NCBI GenBank assembly: GCA_948146395.1 | Contig: OX411557.1 | Location: 38,079,689 to 38,143,688, forward strand | Direction of reading: 5' to 3' | From: Fragum whitleyi | Lineage: Eukaryota > Mollusca > Bivalvia > Cardiida > Cardiidae | DNA length: 64,000 nt | Shown here: piece by piece, positions 12,909-55,397 of the stretch | How the letters are laid out: each line of letters starts with the position of its first letter | Numbering within the stretch: the first letter of the stretch is position 1 | Notes under the pieces: model-generated | Told to the model about the DNA's origin: nothing | Database searches by the model: none | The model's input: the letters and a program-made list of their open reading frames with translations, nothing else | Position numbers and translations under genes: made by a program

Positions 12909-13593
12909 ATATTAATTGTTATATTTTTTCCTTAGCATAAATATGTAGCTTTTTTTTATCTGTTATCTGGATAACCAATCAATAACGAGATTTTATTTAG
13001 CCCGGTTGAAATTCACAGTTTGTGGTGTGGGTTTCTTTTATAAAAAAAGTTATGAGTCTTCGAAATTCGGACTCGTGTATCTTTCTTACCACTTGTCCGA
13101 TATGCACCATTTAAGTACCAATGGAAAAAAAAAGATCAGGAAAAAAACTGATGAAATGAATATAAAATTCTTAGTTAGAAGTTTAATACCTTGTCTTATA
13201 TGACACGTGAGGCGAACATTGTATTTTTATATAATTGCCTGTGACCTTATATCATTAACGAGAATATTTGGGGCCAAAATCCACTATGCAATGAGTTTTA
13301 ATCCATTGATTTAACAGTGTTAAATATTGTTTTCTATTGATTTCATATGGAATCGTCGGTCACGCACGAAATATCACGAGTTCCGTACTTAAACGGGTCC
13401 ACTACCCTAAATATTATCAAATTTCGGATGAAAAATATACTAACTTAATTTTCGATATATTCATCAAGATTACTGCATTACATGATAGGCTGATGTTTTG
13501 GTTTGAATCTTCAATGAAAACAATTTTGAGTACGCTGCTCTTTTGTAAGCGTCCACAGAAAGTAGTGCCGTAATAGACCTGTTATAGATATTA
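12909..13593. other. no gene seen
   Basis: AT-rich; 13385-13412 holds a lone GGGTCCACTACCCTAAA end of the TTAA MITE family. Confidence 0.5.
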
Positions 13594-13988
13594 TTTTTAG
13601 CTCTACTGACCGAAGGTCAGAATAGCTATTGCGATACTGGTTTAACCGTCCGGCGTCCGTCCGTCTATCCGTATGACCGCCCACCCGTTAACTTTTGCTT
13701 GTTAACGCTCTAGAGTTCAATGTTTTTATTCGATTGTCTTCAAACTAAGTCCGAATGATTAGACCATCACGAGGATGGTTCCTTCCGAAAATTGGTCAGA
13801 TCCGTCAATCGTCAAGGGAAAAGGAGCCTTATTAGTATTTAATTAGAAAATCCTCGTCAACACTCTAAAGTCCAAAATATTCATCCGATTGACTTTAAAC
13901 TTGCTCAGAAGAATTATACTATCATAAGGATGGTTCCTTTCAAAATGGGTCGGATCCGTCATGGGTCACAGGAAAAGGGGCCATATGA

Positions 13989-15553
13989 CAATACAATACA
14001 ATACAAATTCTTTATTTGCTATTGAAAGCGCCCAAGTATGAGCAGAAAATTTTACAACCAATAAACTTTAACAAAACATCAAACAAATGAACATGTCAAC
14101 GGATAACACATTTAGGTTCACATTGCCGTTGGCTCACAGATAGCTACACACAATGGTTTGGAGAGAGGGATAAAAATATATAAATAAAACTATACTAAAA
14201 TTATTTTCCTTTTATCAACGAGTTTAATGAGTAAGTTACTAATATTTCTTAGTATAAAAACGTCTTCTGAGCTCATCAACCAAATAAAAAGTTCATATGT
14301 ATTAAGGTTTGATAGGTTTTTGTATTTGGAAAATATTTTCGAGAGTGTACAAGACCTTTCTTCTTCAAGAATGGGGCATTTAAGGAGAAAGTGAATTTCA
14401 TCCTCTACCTCAGATTGGCATAATCTACATATTCTTTCTTCTACTTCAGTTTTGTAATGTCGCCCCTTTTCAATTTCTAAATTATGAGCCGATATTCGGA
14501 ATTTACATAATAGTTGTCTTTTCTTCCAGTCTAAAATATCAAGGTATTTTTCCTGCTTTATATTGGATTTAAAAATTCTGTACGTTCGCAGTTTATTACC
14601 AGTACTTTTCTGTTTTCTATTATCATCAAATAACTGTTTATGCCAACAAATATTATATATAGATTTCAATTTATGTAGCAGAGCGTTTTTAAGTTTAGTA
14701 TTGCTCAATGAGGAGATGTTGAGATTCAAAAAGCTAAGAATTGTTTTGGTACATCCTACCCATGAATTTTTATCCTGTTCGTGGAGCAATGAAGACTCTT
14801 TGTATGCATTTTTTAATAAAATGTCATCTGAGCTGCTAAGCCGTTTATAATATTTCAGCATATTTATAATAATCTCGATCATAAAAGGGTAACGACCAGT
14901 CTCTCCAGTCACTGCCAGATTTGTAGATCTCCTATTTACTATCAGAAAGTTTTTACAGGCTTTAAAGTGGATTTTCTCAAACATTAACTCATTGCATACT
15001 TTAAAGAAGAAATTCTCAGCAGTGCCACATAGTAGTTTTTTATAATTTGGGATAAAGCCCCAAACCTCACTACCATAAAGGAAAACAGGTTTCACTGTAT
15101 GATCGAAAACATGGAAAAACGTTTTAATATTTGGTTTGATATCATTAAATGTTTTACTGAATTTAAAATATGCTTTTAGTCCTCTCGTGTAAAGGTTGCG
15201 TTTAGCTTCTGTAAATGATCCAGACGCATGGAATTTTATACCAAGGTATAAGTAAGACAAAACATTTTCAACTTCCGATTTATCATAGAAGAATCTTGAC
15301 TTATCACGCTGTTTTGACTTACTAAACACAATGCACTTAGTTTTATCTTGATTAACTTTAATACCCCACATTTCACAATAATCGTACAATGAATTCAGTG
15401 AATTTTGGAGGCCAGTTTTGGAGTTTGATAGGAGAACAAGGTAATCGGCATACAAAAGGCAATTTAGTTTTACATCACCTATAGTGACACTGGTGTTGTC
15501 ATTTCTAAGTGTACAGGGTAGATCGTTTAAGAATGTTTTAAACAGTGTTGGAC
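13989..15553 (-). mobile_element. 5'-truncated non-LTR retrotransposon
   Basis: Begins inside the reverse transcriptase domain (PTLFKTFLNDL) and ends with AATAAA and a (TTGTA)n 3' tail, typical of LINEs with short tandem 3' ends. Inserted within the tandem unit of the surrounding element. Confidence 0.85.
14190..15455 (-). CDS. LINE reverse transcriptase C-terminal part, truncated
   Basis: 421 codons without a stop; the reading frame is open a further 30 or so codons upstream of this ATG (FKTFLNDLPCTLRN...), so the ATG is not the true start. The catalytic box reads LYADYLVLLS: the second Asp of YADD is Tyr, so polymerase activity should be lost. Then follow GLQNSL..LYDYC..WGIKVN..KTK, the usual region after the box, and a C-terminal C-x2-C...H...C motif (C343, C346, H355, C360), common at the end of LINE ORF2 proteins. 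The N-terminal endonuclease and half the RT are missing. Clade not assigned. Confidence 0.88.
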   Translation of the reverse strand: MYADYLVLLSNSKTGLQNSLNSLYDYCEMWGIKVNQDKTKCIVFSKSKQRDKSRFFYDKSEVENVLSYLYLGIKFHASGSFTEAKRNLYTRGLKAYFKFSKTFNDIKPNIKTFFHVFDHTVKPVFLYGSEVWGFIPNYKKLLCGTAENFFFKVCNELMFEKIHFKACKNFLIVNRRSTNLAVTGETGRYPFMIEIIINMLKYYKRLSSSDDILLKNAYKESSLLHEQDKNSWVGCTKTILSFLNLNISSLSNTKLKNALLHKLKSIYNICWHKQLFDDNRKQKSTGNKLRTYRIFKSNIKQEKYLDILDWKKRQLLCKFRISAHNLEIEKGRHYKTEVEERICRLCQSEVEDEIHFLLKCPILEEERSCTLSKIFSKYKNLSNLNTYELFIWLMSSEDVFILRNISNLLIKLVDKRKIILV

Positions 15554-16621
15554 CAATAAATGAAACAATTAATAAAAAATCCTCGTTAACGCTCTAAAGT
15601 CCACAGTTTTCACTCGATTGTCTTCAAACTTGTTCAGATTGATTGTATCTATATAATGATGCTTCCTTTCCATAATTGGCCTCTATCTGTCAAGCATTAC
15701 AGGAAAAAGGGCAAAATGAAAATTTAATTAGACAATCCTGTTTAACACTGTAAAGTCCACAGTCTTCATCCGATTGACTTCAATCTTGCTCAGATGATTG
15801 TAGCATCATAGTTATTGTTCTCTTAAAAAAATCCTGATCGATTGAGCGTCACGAGAAAAGGGGCCTATATTTGAAATTAAACTTTCAGAATTCATTTTTA
15901 ACATGTCTTCATATATGCATGGAAGTTAATACAAATTTCACTTAGAATTCTACACCATGTGTCCATGTGCATAATGATGTGGAAAAGTCATTTCATACTG
16001 CATCATAGAAAAAGGGGTCTTAATGTTAACCTCCTTGTTAACAAAACTCCTCTTCAAGTAATGGATATATTCATCTGAAACTTTAACAGAATATTCTTTT
16101 TTCCATTGACTATGTGCATTTGTGACTGTCTAGACTCAATGCATATTCTTTGTTAACACAACTAGAGACACAACTCCTTCATTTATACATGAAAGCTAAA
16201 TGAAATTTTCACTTAGTATTCCACACCATGTGACCATGTGCATGTGCATTTCACCGAGGTTCGGTGATAATATGCAGTGCCATGGGAATAGGGGCCTTAT
16301 GTCATTTTATTATTTACACAACTTCTTCATTTATACATAGATTGTCATGAAACTTAAACAAAATACTTCTCATGTGTCCATGACCACAACTTTGCCATTT
16401 GGTCAATTATGCCGCGTCATGGAAAAAGGGGCTTTTAAGTCAATTTTCTTATCAACACAACTCCTCCTTTATTTATGGATATATTTTCATGAAACTTTTT
16501 TCTAGTTATATCGTGAATAGCACTATCAAGACATAGGCTTTTCAAAGAGTCAGTAGAGCGGTCTCAGTCCCTCATTAGCCTCTTGTTTTCACTTTTTTTG
16601 CTTCGTGATAATCAATTATAA

Positions 16622-16730
16622 GATTTGAAGAGAGTATTTGTTGATTTTAAATCCGCTTCACGTATTCAAACAGTGAGATAAGGTCTATCAGTTACATCTC
16701 CATGAAGTCAACAGATACTCTCTTCATCTC
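16622..16730. repeat. H3-type hairpin MITE
   Basis: GAAGAGAGTATTTGTTGATT at left and its inverse TCAACAGATACTCTCTTC at right; abuts the next element. Copies at 35336 and 55580. Confidence 0.7.
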
Positions 16731-16876
16731 TTAAGGTAGTAGACCCGTAATAGTTCCGCAATATTTCGGAACTATGCTCTTTCACAATGTTGACCGAGGT
16801 TTCCTAATGAAAATCATTAGGAAACCTCGGTTTACACTGTTAAATATCATGAACTATCACGGGTCCACTACCTTAA
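16731..16876. repeat. TTAA-flanked MITE
   Basis: TTAAGGTAGTAGACCCGTAA ... GGGTCCACTACCTTAA with a central hairpin GAGGTTTCCTAATG/CATTAGGAAACCTC. TTAA at both ends suggests a piggyBac-like target site. Confidence 0.85.
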
Positions 16877-18155
16877 ATATTATATGATAAGTTTTGATTT
16901 TTAGTCGAATTTGTGTAATTCAACGTTGTCTTTAGCGCGAACGTTGATGCTTTTGACACCGTGTATTTGACGTTCGGACCAACGTGTTTTCATGACTGAC
17001 CCTTTATTATTCTCAAGATTTTTTTTTCGAAGAATCCCCGAGGGCTCTCCCAGAGGGAGTTCGTTTGAACCACCACCCAACCCTCTGTAACTTATTCGTT
17101 TCTTCCTGTTGTTGCAAATCAATCGAAATTAGGAAACAAGATGAAATCGAGCACCGTGTGAAAGTTTGAACGAACGCATTTACAGAAATTCTTTATTCGT
17201 CGCCGCAACGTCTTTCATTCAAGTGTATACGGTATCAAGGGGGTATCAAAAAGTTCTGAGACAATTGCAATGTCTTTTTTACCAATCGACAGATATTGAT
17301 GAAATTGTCGGTAATTATTCTTATGTATATGAGTGATATCCTAATTATACAAATATGCAACCAAATATGACTACGCGTCTGTTAAGGAACCGTCACTATG
17401 GAAAACGAACGATGCGCTTTCGGGATACTTTAAGTTTTAAACTCACTGTTGAGTAAGAAATTCCTACAAAACATGCAATACATAAGCGATTTAAAAAAAA
17501 TTCAAGTTGTGTTGAAATAGGCATTGAATGCTTAACAAGTGTACTTGCAACCATGGGTTTAACTTAAAAAGGCTTGACGCTAGAAGATGTCTGATCAACC
17601 AAAACGACGTTCTCTATTCGGAAAGAACGTTACGTCGGGGCACTTGAAATGGTAATAATAACCAATATGGGTTATTTTTTAATAGAACGCATTTTAATGC
17701 ACTCACATTGCGTGTCAAGCTGAACAATAAAGATCAGAATTAAATTCCTCAACACCAATTTTGGGGGTGTTGTATTTAAAAATTATCGAAGATTGATAAC
17801 TGGACTTCTCCTGTTTCATCTTTTTACTTCCTGTTCTGATATAACTAAGTTTATTTCCGAGCGTCGTGACGAAAGGACGATTATATATTCTATCATTTGA
17901 ATGAATCTTTGCAATCAATTTGAGATCCACCCACGCAACTTTGATTATTGATTATACGTACTTGTAGTTCATATATGTCAAGTGCATGTATATCGAGGGC
18001 TCAGTGCAAGACTTTTAAATATAAACTTTAATGCCCCCATTTTCTGGAGATTTTTTATAACATACAATACAATGTAAACAATTCAATTCATATGAAATCT
18101 ATATGTACATATAAGAATAAGAATGTTGTAATTCAAATATAAGTTCACATATACA
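16877..18155. other. no gene seen
   Basis: Two - strand frames (16901-17122 and 17715-17930) have no recognised domain. 17245-17275 resembles a mariner end but nothing confirms it. Confidence 0.4.
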
Positions 18156-18563
18156 GTTAGTTACATCGTGAAAAAGACATTCACCTCAATCTTAATCGCT
18201 CATTCAGCGATCCATTCACTCATTCCAAACACTCACTCTAACCATTCAAAAACGCTCAAGCCCACTGAAAAATATAGAATCAACAACGTCATTCAGAATA
18301 AATTTTGATATAAACAAATTGCGATTTCACTGACATAATTAAAATTGTAAGCGTCTCATAGGTTCTTGAAGACATATGAAGTTATGTATCGAACTTGAAT
18401 ATATATTTTATGAAAGGGGGATCAATATCGCTAATTTTGTTCATCCTGAACAAAATTTACCTCCTATTAAATCACTCAAAACTCGCTCCACACAATAATT
18501 CAATTTCATTCCTAAATCATTAAAAAAACATTCACCTTGACAATTTCACTATGTTGTTAACTG
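18154..18563 (-). repeat. T2-type MITE, TA-flanked
   Basis: TACAGTTAG at left and TTAACTGTA at right, with GACATTCACCT and ATTCACCTTGACAATTTCAC; central ATCGCTAATTTTGTTC/GAACAAAATT hairpin. TA target site suggests a Tc1/mariner-type MITE. Confidence 0.8.
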
Positions 18564-18842
18564 TACGTCTGAATTCATATTCAGATGCTCACATGAAGCA
18601 TTACCATTTCAACCACGTGACCAAATACACATACACACACACGCAAGAGCAGATACATACATACACATACACTCAAATACGTGTATTTACTCGTATATTT
18701 ACAAATTTATATTTACATATATTCACACGGACGCCTTGGCATAAAACATGTCAGAACATAGCTTTCCTAACTGATCACACATTTATCCTTTTGAGCAGAT
18801 CTAGTATCGTTTGAGACTGTGGATATTTCAGTGTACCTGATC

Positions 18843-19041
18843 TTAACCCTTTGCTGTTTAATCCCTGCTTTTTACGTGCCTGTGACTTGAGAAAACTTCT
18901 GACAAGCAATTTCTTCTTTTTCCACACTGTTTTCTACCCTGCTGAATGTTTATTTTTCAAATTTAATCCATTTTAAAATTTCGTCAGCAAAACCTTTGAA
19001 TTTGGACAGGTCCAAAACTTTGTAAAACAAGAAAGTGTTAA
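18843..19041. repeat. TTAACCC MITE, TTAA-flanked
   Basis: TTAACCCTTTGCTGTTTAAT at left, TTAACACTTTCTTGTTTTAC inverted at right, centre CAAGCAATTTCTTCTTTTTC. Inverted copy at 48959-49187. Confidence 0.75.
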
Positions 19042-19442
19042 CCGAGTCTAGAATTGAAATGTTATGAAGCGGGCCTTGGCGAGCTTAGTAACAATTCTAT
19101 TCTAGACGAGTTGGTTTGGTTTAAACATATTTTATTTACATGAATTTCAACATGATAATATACATTTTAATTTAACACAAATAATTGTTAAACAAGAAAA
19201 AATTGATGAGAACGAAAGCATAAGCTTATAATGTTCTTCTGCCTTTTGGTGATTCCAGAACTGAACAAACTGACATTTCTTACATTTTTTGAGAATTTGG
19301 ATTATTGATATAAAAACTGCTTTGGTTCTTTTTCCTGGAAAAATGTTTTGGTACGATATAAAGTACTGTGCAGAAAGGGGTTGGATGGTGTTCTTTGGAT
19401 GGCTTTACGGGCTACTTATATGTACGCCATACGTTTAATACT

Positions 19443-19679
19443 AACTTGACATATTAATGTCATTACTTGCATTTCTTTTAACCAGAATTACTTTTAAGAC
19501 ATTTCAAAACCGCTTGCTGTCTTTAATATATCGCTGCACTTCTAAAATTATTATTTCTTTTTATGGTAGACTTTCTTTCCCATACAACAAAGTATAGACG
19601 AGCTTAAGGTCAGCTTGTCTCAAATAAAATCGATTAACAGATTCTTTTCTCCGTTGGTGATATTAACAATATTCTGTAC
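19443..19679. repeat. duplicated segment, copy 1
   Basis: Near-identical to 19765-19999 (I count about four substitutions and one short deletion). On the - strand the sequence just upstream (19680-19764) reads as a plausible LINE C-terminus ending KNLLIDFI and stop. Confidence 0.92.
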
Positions 19680-19764
19680 AGTCTTGGATTTAAGTGATCC
19701 CAGGTCAGAAATCTGCTGGAGAAAGTAACTGTTAATGAATTTTCTATGGTCTATTGAATAAACA

Positions 19765-19999
19765 AACTTGACATATTAATGCCATAACTTGCATTTCTTT
19801 TAACCAGAATTACTTTTAAGACATTTCAAAACCGCTTGCTGTCTTTAATATACCGCTGCACTTCTAAAATTATTATCTTTTTATGGTAGACTTTCTTTCC
19901 CATACAACAAAGTATAGACGAGCTTAAGGTCAGCTTGTCTCAAATAAAATCGATTAACAGATTCTTTTCTCCGTTGGTGATATAAACAATATTCTGTAC
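19765..19999. repeat. duplicated segment, copy 2
   Basis: Same orientation as copy 1, offset 322 bases. Both share the same left end AACTTGACATATTAATG, as expected of two 5'-truncated copies with a common 3' end or of a tandem duplication. Confidence 0.92.
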
Positions 20000-21559
20000 G
20001 TTAAAAACCAATTTTTTGAAGCATTCTGATGATAGAAAACCCGCGAAAACTGCGTTAGATGACGTCATTTAGAATGTGATCTCACACATGTACAAGACAA
20101 GGATATCTCTGATTGCTGTTCGTTAAAGACTACGTTGATTATGCGAGAAATGTATTCAGTGTTTCTTTTTCTATGCACATTTCATTGTTCGCTAGTATAT
20201 ATAAAACCAAATTTGCATACTTGAAAATTCGAGCTAAATGACATGTTTTTTTCCGCCATGGGGGTTTGGTCCATGGCGCTCAGTTTGTTTCAGGGTGCTT
20301 GTCCGTACGCCCCGGTCTAACTAGTAGCGGCGCTCTACAAAAGGAGCTTACCGGGAACCGACTTGTGAACCTTGATTCTATCCACTGTCTACTACTACAG
20401 TACCCCCCCCCCCCGCCTTTTAACCAAGTTGAACCATTTTCGAAAGGAACCGTCTTTGTGACCACACGATCATCCTGTGAAAAGATTTCAAGGAAGTCCT
20501 ACAATATCTGTAGACTTAATCGCATAAACGAGAAAAAATTTAGCAAAAAAAAAAATCTCAAAAGATCCCTTTTACCATGTTTTCTGGTAGATCAGCCCCC
20601 ATTTTCGAAAGGAACCTTCTTTATGACCCTACAATCACGCTGTGACAGTTTAAAGTAAACCCGATGGCATTTGTGGACTTAATTACGTGAACGAGATTTA
20701 TTACAGACAGACGAAACTTGGGATGCTAAACTTTTCTAAATGTCCTTCGGTCTCGGCATGGCTAAAAAGGAAAATTAGATTTTGATAGAACCTTTCAGTA
20801 TGAACTGATTGATCTTTTATAAGGTGGGGCAGGGGGGAGTCGCCATTCTTAATAATTTATTCACTATAAAGCTGAAAAGGAACATTACAACATTTTAATA
20901 TTTTTGATAGTTGAAAAGTTTGAATAAATTTTGACTGAGAAAAAGACAGACCGGCAGAATCGCAAAGATAATATTTTATTGGCGTATTGATAATCTTGAG
21001 TGCACAATAATTACAATTCAGTTACAAACAAAGCTGTTTTTCATCAAATTAGACATGAGCTCTAATGTTATAGCCTATAGATCTACAGCGATTTGGTGCC
21101 AGAAAAAGATCACGTTTTTTTTTTTTTCATGTGCACCCCCCCCCCTTTCAAAAAAAAACAAAAACAAACAAACCAATCTTAATTTTTTGATTCGTGTTTT
21201 AGCCAATCGTTTGTCAAATTGAGAGAATTTTGAGAACCTGTAATAAACAAATGATAAAAGAAGGAAATGGATGTACTTATTTTCCGATTCAAGTTGTCAT
21301 ACTTTTCGTATGACATCTAATCTAAACGAGAAATGCACTTGCAAGTGTGACAATTTAACGGTTTGGGTTAAGGCAAAAGTTCATCTGTAGTTGCAAGTTT
21401 TTACTGCTCAACCCCCATATAACATAAGCCGTAGTTACGATATTTTTTCACGAGCGTTTACTGGTTTTCAACTAAACTTTTTTTCCGCCGATCCCCCCTT
21501 TTGATTGGGCGGTCAGAGAGTGTATATTTCACGAAAGACTATTTTTACGCAGCAACAAG
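20000..21559. other. shark upstream region
   Basis: 20437-20700 holds two loose units (TTTTCGAAAGGAACC, TGTAGACTTAAT). C-runs at 20403 and 21129. An inverted CCAAT core with GGGCGG lies at about 21502-21512. No TATA box is evident and the start site is unknown. Confidence 0.4.
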
Positions 21560-21616
21560 ATGGTGGACATGAACAAGGAAGTTAACTTTCAGATGCTTAA
21601 AGTTTTTACTTCCTAG
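21560..21616 (+). promoter_or_regulatory. candidate upstream ORF in shark 5' leader
   Basis: An 18-codon ORF (start 21560, TAG 21614-21616) ends 16 bases before the shark ATG. If the transcript starts upstream of it, it would tend to lower translation of the kinase. The transcription start is unknown, so it may not be transcribed. Confidence 0.35.
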
Positions 21617-21632
21617 TTGAAAAATAAGGAAA

Positions 21633-52263
<30,631 letters not shown>

Positions 52264-52963
52264 GATAATTTTTAACTCGGCTGTTTTTTATTTTCTCTCC
52301 ATATATGCAAGACTTTTGCTTTTATTAGCAGTGCTGTTTTTAGAGAAAACCTGAGGTATTGCTATAGCCTTATTGTTGTTGTCTTCATTGTCTTCTTCAT
52401 CCAAAAACTTGACAAAAAAGAAATTTTGTGATATCTATGGTTGTACTAAAGACATTTCTTGAAACTTGGCACATTTGTTCACGATCAAAAGAGCAACTTT
52501 TACTATCAAGGGGGATATAACTGTCAATGCTTTTTGAGTAAATTATGCCCCTTCTGGACTTGGACTTTCATCCACCTTCCAGCAATCAACAGGCAAGCGT
52601 ATGCACCCACAGGCAGTGCCCTTATTTCTTCAGTGCACCAGAATGTGTGATTGTATTTGTGATTTTTTTATTCATCATTCAGTTAAATGATAAAAACTGT
52701 AGGTGTCTTAACACCTTATAATGACATGTATATACCTAAGAATCCCTTTCTGTTCAGGATATATTCCTTCTGTATACATTAATTAACCATTAATTGTTAA
52801 CTGACAATGTAGACTAAGATCAGTCTGCATAAACATATTTAGTTTGATCTTAATCTACAATGTTGGCTTTCTACTTCAAAATTGTGACAAAAACTTGAAC
52901 TTGTTGTAATGTTGAAAAATATGGCAATTTGTGTAAAACAAAAAGCTGAATTCAATGTAGGGT

Positions 52964-53067
52964 TAATTCTCGTTCTTGAGGGCGTTAACATTTGCAGAGA
53001 CTCAAAAAATGCGGTAAAGCATTTTGAGGGTCTCTGCAAATGTTAATGCCTGAAAGAACACGAATTG
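52964..53067. repeat. hairpin MITE in shark 3' flank
   Basis: AATTCTCGTTCTTGAGGGCG and its inverse, with AACATTTGCAGAGACTCAAA/TGAGGGTCTCTGCAAATGTT arms. If within the 3' UTR it would be a long double-stranded stem. Confidence 0.88.
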
Positions 53068-53630
53068 ATGCTATTATTGCATTTAAAGAAAGACTTTAGA
53101 ATTTATTCAAACAGATATATAGAATAATTCATAGGAACACTTTAAAACTAGCTCCAAAAATACCAATAATGTGCCGGAAAAATTGCGTTATGCATTGCAC
53201 TGTCACTTTTGTTTATACCGACGTTGCTTGGTTAATAAATAACGTCACAAAAATTAACACGGGAATAAGATCCATTTCTTTATTTATGCTCTATATTAAT
53301 GATAGACAAAGAAAGTGATAAGTGTAAAGGCTCATACTGAGGATATTTAGGTGAAAAAAGCCTGGCATTAACAGCATGTGAATTTACTTATTAATCCACG
53401 TTTTCCCTAGATAATGCCCAGGTTTTGTCCATTAGCATATGCCTATAACGACCCTCGTATATTTTATACAATGATAGGATGGAAGTCATGCAGTGATCAT
53501 GGCACATAATTTTGGGACAGGATCACTCTATAATGTGCTAAGTAAAAGTGGGTATGTGGACGAAAGTCTAAAATTTTTATCAAGATTGAACCCGGCGCTG
53601 GCGCCAAGTCTTTATTGTAGATATTAGCTT

Positions 53631-53729
53631 GCCCGATAACAAAACTTGGCAAACTTTTTGTGAATAATACCCCGCTTTGGTATACTTTGCCAACAGTTTG
53701 CCATGTTTTGTTGTTATGAAGGCAGGGCT
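53631..53729. repeat. P1-type MITE
   Basis: GCCCGATAACAAAACTTGGC at left, ATGTTTTGTTGTTATGAAGG and CAGGGC at right. Confidence 0.75.
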
Positions 53730-54959
53730 GGATTGATGGATTTAAGAATCCAAAATTAATGTTTGTATTTATACTAACAAACCCTTATCTTGTTGGTACT
53801 AATTAGAATCATCTTGATAAACAACTCAAGTGGCTACCCAAAACATAGGGTTTCTTTGAGAATTTAAAATTTTAGATGTATGTTTATACATTTCATGTTT
53901 ATTAATGAGTTTTAACGAAAGTTTAGGATATTTCAAAGAACTGAAAGCACTGGAAGTTTGCTAAAAGATAGCTTTAGTCATGACTAATTTTAGCTTGGCT
54001 GTTTTTTAAGAAAATCTGAATTAAATCGTGTTTGACAATCATTTGTGGTCAAATAAATGCTTGAGCTTTGGTCCAAAAAAACAAAACAACAAAGGAAATA
54101 AAACTTAAAACGTATGTTAGTATGAAAAACACATTACATCTATCAATATTTTTAGTTGTGCATTTTTGAAAGACAAATGTTCCATGCAACCACATGGAAT
54201 GCTGATGTCAAAAAAGACAACAATTTCCATAATCTTTAATGTTTTAATGTACATTTATTTTTTTGTTTGATAAATTTTTACCTAGCCAGAAAAATGGCAA
54301 AAAGTTACATTGTCTGTACACATTTTATTATATAATAATTATAGTAAAGAGAGTCTATGTATTATCAATGCTTTTTACATGGCAGGGTAAAGCTTCTTAA
54401 AAAGGCTATTGCACTTATAAGAATCAAGAAGAAAATTGGATAACATTGAAAACTAGTTAAAGATATTCCATATACCTTAATTGAATCATCAATGTATCAC
54501 CAAAACCTTGTACCTTCAGCTTGAATTTGGTACAAGGCACAAGGTTTTGGAAACCAACAACAAAATATGTTCACTATTTAAGTGATTTACCTTTAAGTTT
54601 TATGATACTATTACATATATTCTCTTTGCATTACTGATATTTCAGAGGGTCGACACCAAGTTATTGCAAATTCCCAAAAATAGTGTTTGCAGTTACAATA
54701 GCTTTGTGTTAATCCCTTGAATTAACCATCAACTTTTACAGAAATTGATATGTTGAAAAGTAAACTGGGCAAATAACATCATTGTGAAGCCATGCTCTGC
54801 CAGGTCAAAACTGACAGACAATAACTGTGGACTATAAAATGTATATAACTCAACTCTTTGTAGTTTTTATGCATCAACACCTTTCACCTATATGAACGAT
54901 CACAATCATGAAAACCTGTTAGGTATAAATTAATAATTAAAAAAAAATAATTGAAGACT

Positions 54960-55245
54960 TCAAAATGCGAGGGTGTAGCTCCCTCATTACGCAAGTGTGT
55001 AATAGAGATAAATCCTTTTTTGAAAAATGTTGTCGATGAATGATCATAACATTGAAACTACAGGTTATTTAAGCTGTAGTTACGATGTGTGATTATTCAC
55101 CAACGCTCAAATCAAAACTGAAAGGAGAGCACACGGAAAACATTGATCTTTTGTCATATTCCACAAATATCGCATTTATCCTATATATTCTTTGGTGGTC
55201 GCCTTCTAAGTGCGTATAAATTTCAAAATCCTATTTACGCCTATA
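54960..55245 (-). repeat. dispersed repeat abutting LAMP stop codon
   Basis: Inverted copy of 4524-4810 (on - strand: TATAGGCGTAAATAGGATTT directly after TGA). Likely forms the beginning of the LAMP 3' UTR. Confidence 0.75.
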
Positions 55246-55397
55246 TCACAACTCCTCATAGTTTCGTCTGTAGCAACACCTTCCAGATATATATATGACC
55301 ATTACCATGGCAACTAACACTCCGAGGCCTACTCCAACGTAAATATATGTGTTTCCTTTGCTGTGAGTCTTGTTGCTATCTTCAGGGCATTCTGTCA
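55246..55397 (-). CDS. LAMP: LAMP last exon: transmembrane segment and YEEL tail
   Basis: 152 bases, acceptor gattctag. Encodes VTECPED, the single membrane span and the tail RCCYRRNYEEL with stop at 55246-55248. The two tail cysteines next to the membrane could be palmitoylated (inference). A dispersed repeat begins a few bases after the stop. Confidence 0.92.

Larger units (their letters stand above)
13594..16590 (+). mobile_element. AGCTC...CTCTTGTTTT tandem-repeat element, interrupted by a LINE
   Basis: Starts TTTTTAGCTCTACTGACCG and ends AGCCTCTTGTTTTCAC, the termini shared with 25745, 36679, 46560 and 49251. Inside are diverged units built on CTCTAAAGTCCA, CATCCGATTGACTT and GAAAAGGGGCC. 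The LINE at 13989-15553 splits one unit. Confidence 0.75.
52264..55245. other. convergent intergenic spacer
   Basis: Holds the 3' ends of both genes. First canonical AATAAA on + after the shark stop is at about 53234. Contains the hairpin at 52964, the P1 MITE at 53631 and the repeat at 54960. No further gene seen. Confidence 0.6.

Noticed and set aside
16901..17122. host exon on the - strand
   Set aside because: 73-codon frame without convincing splice sites or domain.
17245..17700. mariner transposon
   Set aside because: GTATCAAAAAGTTCTGAGAC resembles a mariner end, but no matching second end or transposase frame could be found.
20266..20658. 130-codon protein
   Set aside because: Crosses a C homopolymer and two loose repeat units; no family features.
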